From: CBDBBY01 sp965203795
Lineage (GTDB): Bacteria > Pseudomonadota > Alphaproteobacteria > Rhodobacterales > Rhodobacteraceae
DNA length: 64,000 nt
Assembly: GCA_965203795.1 (NCBI GenBank)
Contig: OZ241915.1
Location: 1,922,001 to 1,986,000, forward strand
Direction: 5' to 3'
Both the position numbers and the translations under genes were made by a program. Positions 43,786-51,204 of the stretch are shown in pieces; within the stretch, counting starts at the first letter, position 1; each line of letters starts with the position of its first letter. Below the pieces are notes generated by a model. The model saw only the letters and a program-made list of their open reading frames with translations. It was not told the origin of the DNA and did no database searches.

Positions 43786-44936
43786 TGTCCGATCGCGGTG
43801 CCGCCGCGCTCTTCGCCACGCTTTCAACCAAGGGCGGCGAAGCGCGCTTCCTTGCCGAACAGCTGGAGGAGCGCGGCGCGCGGTGCCGGATCTTCGACGC
43901 GTCGATACCAGACGACGGAAGCCGCCTGACAGGCGAGGAGAAGGTCGCCGCCATGGAGGCCGCCGCGAACCGCGCGGCGCTTGAATTTCTGACCGCCGCG
44001 AAGGAACAGCCTTTCGCTGTCGCGATCGGCATCGGCGGCGGAACGGGAACGCAGATCTGCGCGTCGGCGCTGGACGCGCTGCCGAGCGGCCTGCCCAAGC
44101 TGCTAGTGACCACCATGGCTCAGGACCCGCGCATGTTCGCGGCGGAATCCGGAATCGTGCTGTTTCCGACCGTTGTGGATCTTTCGGGCCTGAATCAGTT
44201 CGTCCGCCGGGCGCTGTCGCGCGCGGCATCGGTCGCCGCGGCGATGGCGGAACCGCTCCGGGCCGAAGCGCCCTCGGAGCGCGCGCAGGCTATCGGAATA
44301 ACAGGGCTGGGAGTAACGGCGGAGGGCGTCGGACATCTGAACCGGCGCCTGCGGCAGCGCAGGCATGAGACCGTGGCGTTCCACGCGAACGGATACGGCG
44401 GAAACGCCTTCGCGGCCATGGCCGCGAGCGGAAAACTGCGGGCGGCCGCCGACTTCACCACGCACGAGCTGGCCGCTTTGGCGCTGGGAAAGGAAAGCGT
44501 AGCGCGCCGGGACAGGATCGCTTCGTACTCAGGAATTCCGAGCGTGATCCTCCCCGGAGGCCTGAATTTCCTCACAGTCGAACGCGGCCGGGGGGCACGG
44601 CCGGACAGCGTCCGGCCCTCCTACCCGCACAGCCCCGCGTTCCTCCACCAAGGCCTGACCGCCGACGAAATGGCCGAAATCGGCCGGTTCCTTGGAACGG
44701 AGCTGTCCGGCTTCCGCGCGCCTTGCGCCGTCATCGTGCCAATGGGCGGCTTTTCGTCGGAGGATCGGCCCGGCGGCGAGCTGGAGTTCCCCGAAGGCCG
44801 GGCGGCGTTCCGCGAGTCCTTGTCCGCGGCGGCAGGCGGCAAATGCAAGATCCGCACGGTCGAGAGCCACATCAACGATGGCGCGACCGGAGCCGCCGCG
44901 GCGGACGCGCTGACCGGCCTCCTGGATGCGGATTGA
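43785..44936 (+). CDS. UPF0261/Tm-1-like ATP-binding family protein
   Basis: 383 residues. GIGGGTGTQI, LPKLLVTTMAQDP, SGLNQFVRRALSRA and ITGLGVTAEGV are the characteristic blocks of the UPF0261 family, which shares a fold with the nucleotide-binding domain of the plant Tm-1 resistance protein. GIPSVILPGGLNFLTVE and VPMGGFSSEDRPGGE complete the C-terminal half. No enzymatic reaction is firmly established for the family as far as I know. Coupling to a sugar importer and a class II aldolase suggests a catabolic step here, as inference. Confidence 0.88.
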   Translation: MSDRGAAALFATLSTKGGEARFLAEQLEERGARCRIFDASIPDDGSRLTGEEKVAAMEAAANRAALEFLTAAKEQPFAVAIGIGGGTGTQICASALDALPSGLPKLLVTTMAQDPRMFAAESGIVLFPTVVDLSGLNQFVRRALSRAASVAAAMAEPLRAEAPSERAQAIGITGLGVTAEGVGHLNRRLRQRRHETVAFHANGYGGNAFAAMAASGKLRAAADFTTHELAALALGKESVARRDRIASYSGIPSVILPGGLNFLTVERGRGARPDSVRPSYPHSPAFLHQGLTADEMAEIGRFLGTELSGFRAPCAVIVPMGGFSSEDRPGGELEFPEGRAAFRESLSAAAGGKCKIRTVESHINDGATGAAAADALTGLLDAD

Positions 44937-44953
44937 AGAAGGGAACCCGATGC

Positions 44954-45568
44954 ATGCCGGAACTGGACGAAAACGACCTTGAGGCGAAGAAGCTCGCTCT
45001 GGTCCGGGTCGCGAAGAGGTGCTTCAAGCAGAAGCTTCAGACCAACGCGGGCGGGAACCTGTCCGTGAAGCTCGCCGGAACGGACGCGATCCTGATCAAG
45101 CCGAGCGGGGTCGGCTTCAGCGAGTGCACCCCCGACAATCTGCTCGTCTTCGATCTCGCCGGAAACCGGATCGCCGGCCACGGCAAGCCGTCAAAGGATC
45201 TGGACTTCCATGCGGCCCTCTACAACGCGCGGCCCGACATCGGCGCCGTCGTCCATGTCCATTCCCCCTGGGCCACGGGCTGGGCCTCGGCCGGCCGCGA
45301 GATTCCCTGCCTCACGGTCCAGTCAAGGGAGAAGATCGGAAGGATCCCCCTGATTCCCCTTTCGCCGAACGGCGGGCCGCAGGGTCCCGGCGAAATCGCG
45401 CCCGCCATGTCCGACAGGCAGGTGAACGCGGCGACGCTCGCAAACCACGGAACTATCGGCGTCGGCCGGACGCTGATGCAGGCGCAATACCTGGTCGAGT
45501 TGATCGAGGAAACCGCCCACATCGCCTGGGCAAAGGAGTCCTTGGCGCGCGAATCGCCCGCGGCCTGA
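44954..45568 (+). CDS. Class II aldolase (FucA/AraD type)
   Basis: 204 residues, the normal single-domain length. NAGGNLSVKLAG, ILIKPSGVGFSECTPDNLLVFD, DLDFHAALYNARPDIGAVVHVHSPWAT (zinc His-x-His) and LANHGTIGVG (third His) are all present; the usual catalytic Glu position reads SKDLDFH rather than S-x-E-x-x-H, having Asp. It cleaves or epimerises a hydroxy-sugar phosphate. It ends the plus-strand operon. A second, longer aldolase lies in the divergent operon, so the pathway may use two aldol-type steps. Confidence 0.88.
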   Translation: MPELDENDLEAKKLALVRVAKRCFKQKLQTNAGGNLSVKLAGTDAILIKPSGVGFSECTPDNLLVFDLAGNRIAGHGKPSKDLDFHAALYNARPDIGAVVHVHSPWATGWASAGREIPCLTVQSREKIGRIPLIPLSPNGGPQGPGEIAPAMSDRQVNAATLANHGTIGVGRTLMQAQYLVELIEETAHIAWAKESLARESPAA

Positions 45569-45674
45569 AGGAAGAGAGGTCCGGCCGCCCGCCATCGCGA
45601 CTACTCCTTGCACCCGGCTTCGGCCCGCGAGGCGTGCCCTTGTCCGTTGTCCGAAAGCTTGCGGTTCCGGGATC

Positions 45675-46457
45675 TCAGATCCCGTCCGCAGCCGCGGAGC
45701 CGGGCTTCGAATCCCACGACGCGAAGGAGCTGTGGAGCAGGGACGCCAAGGCGTGCAGCAGAAACACCAGGACGGCCTGGACCAGCATGACCGCGAATAA
45801 CAGCGGCACATCCGATGCGGCTCGGCCGCTGATCAGCAGGTCGCCCAGCCCGGCGCCGTGCGCGTCGATGATTTCGACCAGGTTCGCGCCGACGAAGGCC
45901 AGCGGCATGGCGGTCTTCAGGGCGCGCATGTAGCCGGGAAGCGCGCTGGGGAGAACGACTTTCCACCGCATGAAACCGCGCGATGCGCCCCATGAGCGGA
46001 ACATGTTCTCCAGCTCCGGATCGATCCGGGTGATGCCCTCCGAAGTGGCCGAAATCACCGGGTACACGGCAAGAAGGAAGGCGGCGAGGATCGTGGCGAA
46101 GCTTTCGATCCCTGCGAACACGAACGCGATGGCGACGGCGATCGTTGCCATCGGCACGAAATTCAGAACCCGGAACAGAGGATTGAGCGTGTGCTTGGCC
46201 GCGCTTGAAAACCCGATGAGCATTCCGATCGAGGTGCCGACGACCATCGCGGCCAATATGCCGACGACGACCCGCCAGATGGTTTCCCAAGCCGCTACCA
46301 GAATCATGCCGGCGGAGCCGAAGAGCGCGACCACGACATCCGTCGGGGACGCCATCGTTTCATTGGTCCAGCCCGCGGCGAGAACGACCAGCTCCCAAAT
46401 GACGAGGAACCCCGCTATCCCGGCCAATCCGAGGACGACACGCGTGCCAGAACTCAT
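45675..46457 (-). CDS. ABC transporter permease, SsuC/TauC-like
   Basis: 260 residues with six membrane helices. The BPD_transp_1 fold is clear, with an EAA-like loop (ASRGFMRWKVVLPSALPGYMRALKTAMPLAF) that matches sulfonate, nitrate and thiamine-precursor permeases. It overlaps the ATPase gene by 4 nt (46454-46457). No periplasmic binding-protein gene accompanies the pair, although this class normally needs one; it may be elsewhere. The substrate is unknown. Confidence 0.9.
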   Translation of the reverse strand: MSSGTRVVLGLAGIAGFLVIWELVVLAAGWTNETMASPTDVVVALFGSAGMILVAAWETIWRVVVGILAAMVVGTSIGMLIGFSSAAKHTLNPLFRVLNFVPMATIAVAIAFVFAGIESFATILAAFLLAVYPVISATSEGITRIDPELENMFRSWGASRGFMRWKVVLPSALPGYMRALKTAMPLAFVGANLVEIIDAHGAGLGDLLISGRAASDVPLLFAVMLVQAVLVFLLHALASLLHSSFASWDSKPGSAAADGI

Positions 46458-47263
46458 TTCGCTTCTTCCTCGTCCTCGAGCTCGATCCCGAACACCGCCG
46501 CGTCGATCTGCCGCCGCATTTTGCCCAGGAGCTTGTTGGTTTCGTACTCGTAAAGGAAATCCAGCTTCCGCTCGGATTCCGACACGACCTTGGCGACAAA
46601 GCGGGATTTGGCCGGCCTGCCCGACAGTATGACGACCTCGTCCGACAGGAAAACGGCCTCCCTCAGGTTCTGCGTGAGCAAAAGGCAGGTGAACGGCTCC
46701 ATTTCCCGGAGCAGGTTCATTGTCTGCCAAAGCCCTTCCCTGGCGAAAGTGTCGGAGCCGCCGAAGGCCTCGTCCAGAACGAGCAGCTGCGGGTAATGGA
46801 CCAGCGCCCGGCAAAGCGCCACGCGGGTCCTCGCCTCCTTCGGAATTTCGGACGGCCTCTTCTCCTCGCTGCCTTCGAGATCGACCATACGCAGCAGGTC
46901 GGTGGCCCGCTCCTCCTGCTCCTCCTTGGGCATGTCCGGAGCCAGGACCTCCAAAGGCAGAGCGACGTTCTGCACCAGGCTTCGCCATTCAAGCAGCGCC
47001 GGAGACTTGGTGGCGACTCCCACGGAGGCCCGCGGGCCGTCCACCACGTCGCCGCCGACCTTCACGGTGCCGCTGTCGGGCTGGACAAGGCCCGCGACCA
47101 GCTTCGCGATGGTCGATTTCCCGCATCCGTCGGGCCCGATCACGGAAACCAAAGTGCCCTCGGGAACGGCCAGCGACAACTCGTCCAGCACTTTGACATC
47201 CTCCTCCTCGCCCGCGAAGGAAAGGGAAACGTCCGTCAGTTCAACTTCGAGCGATGCCGTCAT
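46454..47263 (-). CDS. ABC transporter ATPase, SsuB-like, with altered signature motif
   Basis: 269 residues. Walker A GPDGCGKST and Walker B LLVLDEAFG are intact, and a C-terminal extension (about 225-269) is acidic. The Q-loop reads VATKSPALLEW. The signature loop is unusual: LSGGxxQR is replaced by IPKEARTRVALCRAL, and the D-loop SALD is replaced by SDTF. The gene is intact and tightly coupled to the permease, so it is probably expressed. Related atypical ATPases exist in nitrate/taurine-class systems, but the loss of the signature Ser-Gly-Gly should affect hydrolysis. Confidence 0.87.
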   Translation of the reverse strand: MTASLEVELTDVSLSFAGEEEDVKVLDELSLAVPEGTLVSVIGPDGCGKSTIAKLVAGLVQPDSGTVKVGGDVVDGPRASVGVATKSPALLEWRSLVQNVALPLEVLAPDMPKEEQEERATDLLRMVDLEGSEEKRPSEIPKEARTRVALCRALVHYPQLLVLDEAFGGSDTFAREGLWQTMNLLREMEPFTCLLLTQNLREAVFLSDEVVILSGRPAKSRFVAKVVSESERKLDFLYEYETNKLLGKMRRQIDAAVFGIELEDEEEAK

Positions 47264-47604
47264 GTTCTCCCAGCCGCATTGCGCGGCAGCGACCGGAAGC
47301 GCCGCCCGGGAGGCGATGCCCGTCGCCTGCCGAGTCCGGCGCCGGCGGCGCGCCCGGAAATCCCTGCCGCAAAGTTATCAACGAGAATTCTCTCTCGAAT
47401 GACGCCTAATTTCGCGACATCTTGTTCACTTGCCCGCACACGGTCAACAGGAAATTGTCTGCCCGCCCTCGGCACCGGAATTCCCTGTCCGGCCAATCGG
47501 GCGGCGGGGTCATGCCGCCTGCGGCGGCGCGCCGGCAATGGGAATCCCCCGGCCAATGTGCTCTTTGCGCGAAGGGATTCCGGAAGGCACGCGGGGAGCG
47601 CGGA
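47264..47604. other. Divergent promoter region between ABC operon and nudC
   Basis: About 340 bp. The plus-strand frame of NudC is open through part of it, but that part lacks NudC similarity. An AT-rich patch (47370-47450) is a likely place for promoters. No RNA or repeat was seen. Confidence 0.4.
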
Positions 47605-48567
47605 TTGAGGATTGCCGAGCAGGTCACGTTCGGCGGCGGCGAGGTCGAGCGCGCCGCGGGGCTTCGGAACAGCGAGGCAGAGCTGCGGCAGATGCTCCTC
47701 GCGCCCGGCGCCCGCGCGCTGCTGCTCTGGAACTCAAAGCCGCTGTTCGACGAATCGGGCGCCGTCTGCTGGCTGGAGACCGGCCATCCCTTCCTTGCGC
47801 GCGCCGCGGAGCGGCCCTTCTTCCTGGGGCTGTCCCGAGGCCAGCCGAGATTCGCGGTCGACGTGTCCGGCTGGGAGCCCGGCGCGGGCGGCGCGCCGTT
47901 CCCCGACGACATCCGCGACCAGTCGGAGGAAAGGCACGAATCGCTTCCCGAAGGCGCGAAGTTCGCGAACCTCCGCCGCCACATGAGCGGCCTGCGAAGC
48001 GACGACGCCGAATTCGTGGCGATGGGAAAGGCGATCGCGAACTGGCACCGCACGCACCCGCGCTGCGCCCGATGCGGCGAGGCAACGGAAGCGGCCGCGG
48101 GCGGATGGCAGCGCAAATGCCCCGGATGCGGCGCGGACCACTTCTGCCGGACCGATCCGGTCGTGATCATGCTGATCACAAGCGGGAACCGCCTGCTGCT
48201 GGGCCGCTCGCCGGGCTGGCCTGAAGGGATGCGGTCGCTGCTCGCCGGGTTCGTGGAGCCCGGGGAGACCATCGAGGCCGCGGTCCGCAGGGAGGTGCAG
48301 GAGGAATCAGGAGTCTTGGTCGGAACCGTCGGCTATCTTGCGTCGCAGCCTTGGCCGTTTCCGACCTCGCTGATGATCGGCTGCCGGGGCGAAGCGCTCA
48401 CGGACGAGCTGAAGGTGGACACGGATGAACTCGAGTCGGCCGAGTGGGTGTCCCGTGAAGACATGATGGACGTTTACGCCCGGCCCGAATCCGAAGGCGG
48501 ACGGCCTCGGAAAGGCGCGATCGCGGACTTCCTGATCCGGAACTGGCTCGCGGACCGGCTGGACTGA
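47605..48567 (+). CDS. nudC: NADH pyrophosphatase / NAD-cap hydrolase NudC
   Basis: About 320 residues. A four-Cys zinc ribbon (CARCGE...CPGCG) precedes the Nudix domain. The Nudix box is GFVEPGETIEAAVRREVQEESGV, and the NudC marker SQPWPFPTSLM follows. It hydrolyses NADH to NMNH and AMP and removes NAD caps from RNA. The start is unclear: TTG 47605 with GGGGAGC upstream gives the family length, while ATG 47512 would add 31 residues with no similarity. It converges on pheA. Confidence 0.92.
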   Translation: MRIAEQVTFGGGEVERAAGLRNSEAELRQMLLAPGARALLLWNSKPLFDESGAVCWLETGHPFLARAAERPFFLGLSRGQPRFAVDVSGWEPGAGGAPFPDDIRDQSEERHESLPEGAKFANLRRHMSGLRSDDAEFVAMGKAIANWHRTHPRCARCGEATEAAAGGWQRKCPGCGADHFCRTDPVVIMLITSGNRLLLGRSPGWPEGMRSLLAGFVEPGETIEAAVRREVQEESGVLVGTVGYLASQPWPFPTSLMIGCRGEALTDELKVDTDELESAEWVSREDMMDVYARPESEGGRPRKGAIADFLIRNWLADRLD

Positions 48568-48588
48568 ACCGGAGCGGCCGCGCCGCCC

Positions 48589-49431
48589 TCAGCCGCCCTT
48601 GCGCTCAGGCGACGCCTCGTAGACGCCGAGAATCCGCACGTAGTCGGTGAAGAACCGCAGCTCGTCGAGCGCGAGCTCGACATGGCGGTCCTCCGGATGG
48701 CCTTCGAAATCAGCGAAGAACTGGGCGTTCGTGAACGATCCGCCCACCATCGAGCTCTCCAGCTTGACGATGTTCACGCCGTTCGTGGCGAAGCCGCCGA
48801 GGGCCTTGTACAGAGCCGCCGGGATGTTCCTTACCCGGAACACCAGCGATGTCATCATGTCGTCGCCCCGGCGCGACCAGTCGGCTTTCCTGGACATCAC
48901 CAGGAACCGGGTCCGGTTGAACTCGGAATCCTCGATGTTGTGCTTGACCACTTCGAGACCGTAGGTCTTCGCCGCCAGCTCCGACGCGAGCGCGGCGATC
49001 GTCGGATCGCCGGTTTCGGCGACGTATTTCGCCGACCCTGCCGTGTCCGCCGAAGGGACGGCCTCGATTCCATGCAAGCCGAAGAAGCTCCGGCATTGGC
49101 CCAGAAGGACCATGTGGCTCAGGACCTTCTTGATCTCCGCGAACGGCGTGCCGGGAATGGCGAGAACGTTGATGTGGATCGGGACGAACACCTCGTCGAC
49201 GATCTTCAGGCCCGATTCCGGCAGCAGGCGGTGGATGTCTGCCACGCGCCCGTAAATCGAATTCTCGACCGGCAGCATGGCGCATTCGGTATCGCCGCTC
49301 CGCGCCGCCTCGACGGCGTCCTCGAACGTGGGGTAAGGGCGCGCCTTCCAGCTGCGGCGCGCGGTCCGGCACGCCTCGTGGGAATACGCCCCGGGCTCCC
49401 CTTGGTAGGCAATCGATTTCGACTTGCCCAT
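48589..49431 (-). CDS. pheA: Prephenate dehydratase
   Basis: 280 residues, the monofunctional alphaproteobacterial form. AYQGEPGAYSHEA starts the catalytic domain. The VENSIYGRV and NRTRFLVM (Thr-Arg-Phe) segments are the active site. The C-terminal ACT domain begins around SLVFRVRNIPAALYKAL, with KLESSMVGG in place of the ESRP motif, as in other alphaproteobacteria. It makes phenylpyruvate from prephenate for phenylalanine, with likely feedback control through ACT. It is divergent from the cytochrome c gene. Confidence 0.95.
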   Translation of the reverse strand: MGKSKSIAYQGEPGAYSHEACRTARRSWKARPYPTFEDAVEAARSGDTECAMLPVENSIYGRVADIHRLLPESGLKIVDEVFVPIHINVLAIPGTPFAEIKKVLSHMVLLGQCRSFFGLHGIEAVPSADTAGSAKYVAETGDPTIAALASELAAKTYGLEVVKHNIEDSEFNRTRFLVMSRKADWSRRGDDMMTSLVFRVRNIPAALYKALGGFATNGVNIVKLESSMVGGSFTNAQFFADFEGHPEDRHVELALDELRFFTDYVRILGVYEASPERKGG

Positions 49432-49557
49432 TGTTCAACTGGCCCCGCCATTCGCGCCGAAGCTGTCCAGTACTTCTTGATAATCGGGAAGTGAAGGCGA
49501 TAGTAAGGCGCGCTCCGGCCATCGTCGGACGCGGGCCGCCGCCTGAGGGAGTGCCGG

Positions 49558-50070
49558 ATGCTGGACACAATGACCGCGACAAAAATCGTAGGGGCCGGAT
49601 GCGGCTCTCTGCTGGTGCTCTTGCTCGCGAATTGGGCGTCCGAAGAAGTGTACCATGTCGAAAGCCACGGCGGGGCGGTCGCGGAACTGATCGCCGCCGA
49701 AAGCATTGAAGCGGGCGGCGCGGATGCGGAGGCCGAGGAAATCGATTTCGCCCTGCTGCTTGAGGAAGCCGATCCCGACCGGGGAGCGAAGGTGTTCGCG
49801 AAGTGCAAGGCGTGCCACGTAGTCGATGCGCCGACCAACGGCGCGGGGCCGCATCTTGTCGGCATAGTCGGAAGGGCGATCGCCGCGGCGGACGGCTTCA
49901 GGTACTCCGCGCCGATGGCCGAGCTTGAAGGAGCCTGGACGGCCGAATCCATAAGCGATTTCATTGCCAATCCGAGGAAATTCCTTCCGGGGACCAAGAT
50001 GACCTTCGTCGGCTTGAAGAAGCCGGCGGACCGGGCGAACGTCATCTCTTACCTGCTGTCGTTCCAGTAG
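49558..50070 (+). CDS. Membrane-anchored class I cytochrome c (CycM-like)
   Basis: 170 residues. A single N-terminal membrane helix (about 8-25) is followed by an Ala/Glu-rich linker and a cytochrome c domain with CKACH (Cys83, Cys86, His87). The axial Met is in PGTKMTF. This layout (uncleaved anchor, tethered c552 domain) matches CycM, which carries electrons from the bc1 complex to cytochrome oxidase. The gene stands alone, divergent from pheA. Confidence 0.93.
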   Translation: MLDTMTATKIVGAGCGSLLVLLLANWASEEVYHVESHGGAVAELIAAESIEAGGADAEAEEIDFALLLEEADPDRGAKVFAKCKACHVVDAPTNGAGPHLVGIVGRAIAAADGFRYSAPMAELEGAWTAESISDFIANPRKFLPGTKMTFVGLKKPADRANVISYLLSFQ

Positions 50071-50144
50071 GGATTCCCTGGGAGCGAACGCCGCAGAAAA
50101 CTTCATGATGCGGACTGATGGCAGATTTAGTGCCGGAGTTCCTG

Positions 50145-50508
50145 ATGCCGACTACATTTCGACCGTACAATTCGAATCATGGTCTGCTGCTTCCGGCCCG
50201 CCTCGGGGAATGGCAGCCGGAAGGCACTTGGCCCATCATGTCGACAACATCATGGACAGCCTAGACCTCTCGGCGCGTTCTACGCGCGCTATACGGGGGG
50301 ACGGTCGGCGCAACTCGCCCTTCTGTTCCCGGATGATGGTCAAGGTTCTGGTCTACGCCTACGCGTCGGGGGGGTCTCTTCCCGGAGGATCCCGAAGCAG
50401 CTTGAGGAGGACGTGGCGTTCCGGTTCCGGGCCAAGGTGCGCTGCGAATGGGACTTGGTGTGCTTGGCCTTCAACCTCAGGCGCATGAAGACGCCGATGG
50501 CGGCGTAG
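50145..50508 (+). pseudogene. IS1182-like transposase, deletion remnant
   Basis: ATG 50145 begins TTFRPYNSNHGLLLPARLGEW, then in shifting frames HLAHHVDNIMDSLDLSA, FYARYTG, MMVKVLVYAYASG and SSRRIPKQLEEDVAFR, the N-terminal region of IS1182-type transposases. This is joined directly to the transposase C-terminus (AKVRCEWDLVCLAFNLRRMK) and a stop at 50508. Several hundred residues of catalytic domain are missing and at least two frameshifts are present. It lies just left of the AT-rich cassette at 50878-52803. Confidence 0.8.
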
Positions 50509-50877
50509 ATGGCGGGAATCCGACCGCGGAAGGCACCGGCCGGGAACCGCGCATACGGCTTCGTCAAGCGTCGGTCGACAAAATCCGTCCGGCGGCTGTC
50601 AATAAGCTTCCATTCGTGCCCCCATCGGCGTTCTTTTTTGCCCCCACGGCGGCGGGTTCCAAGGGGCGCCATGCCGCCAACTTCCTGAAATGAGCAACAA
50701 ACTCGCCCCTCGAATGCAGCGCTGGAAAACGCCGCGAGTGGCGGGTATCCACGACGGGGAAGCAGCCGAATCGGCCGACGGGGAGTGCAAAAGTCCCTGA
50801 ACCCGGACAGGCACTTTCGTTTTCGTTGCTTCGCCTCTAGAATGCACTCTTAACATTAGGGCCAGCTTAACTTTGCG
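50509..50877. other. Gene-free stretch before the 50878 cassette
   Basis: About 370 bp. The left part may be the rest of the IS1182-like element. The last 60 nt become AT-rich (CTCTAGAATGC, CTTAACATTAG) and probably contain the promoter of the following pair. I see no gene. Confidence 0.4.
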
Positions 50878-51201
50878 ATGAAATACTCGGGAAACCCAAA
50901 ACACAATGACCCTTTCCAGCGAGGGCGAAAAGGCTCACGTTGCCCGAAAGGCCCAAAAGGAATTACCTTGGATGTCGCTCAAGAATTGCTCGAACGCAGT
51001 GAGGTTTCAGGAAAAAGAAGATTTGCCATATACGGTAAAAAAGCGTATTGCGCGCGAGAAAGCGGAAATGATTGTTGGCACGGCTATCCTGTTTCATTTG
51101 CCGACGTACCGATTCCAATTCAAAGGAAATGGCAAAAAGCAGGATTAATTCGTCGAAAAGACATCACGCGCGATAGAGCTGCTAGGAAAGGTAAAATATA
51201 G
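50878..51201 (+). CDS. Small basic protein of unknown function
   Basis: 107 residues, strongly basic (pI probably above 9.5). It has a Lys/Arg-rich N-terminus (GRKGSRCPKGPKG), then a more structured middle with RRFAIYGKKAYCARES and a motif-like CWHGYPVSFADVP, then QRKWQKAGLIRRKD. No signal peptide or membrane helix. I do not recognise the family. It ends 3 nt before the metallopeptidase gene, so the two form one operon. Both are AT-richer than the chromosome around them. The ribosome site is weak. It could be a toxin, a DNA- or RNA-binding factor, or the substrate of the protease; none is proven. Confidence 0.7.
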   Translation: MKYSGNPKHNDPFQRGRKGSRCPKGPKGITLDVAQELLERSEVSGKRRFAIYGKKAYCARESGNDCWHGYPVSFADVPIPIQRKWQKAGLIRRKDITRDRAARKGKI

Positions 51202-51204
51202 CTT

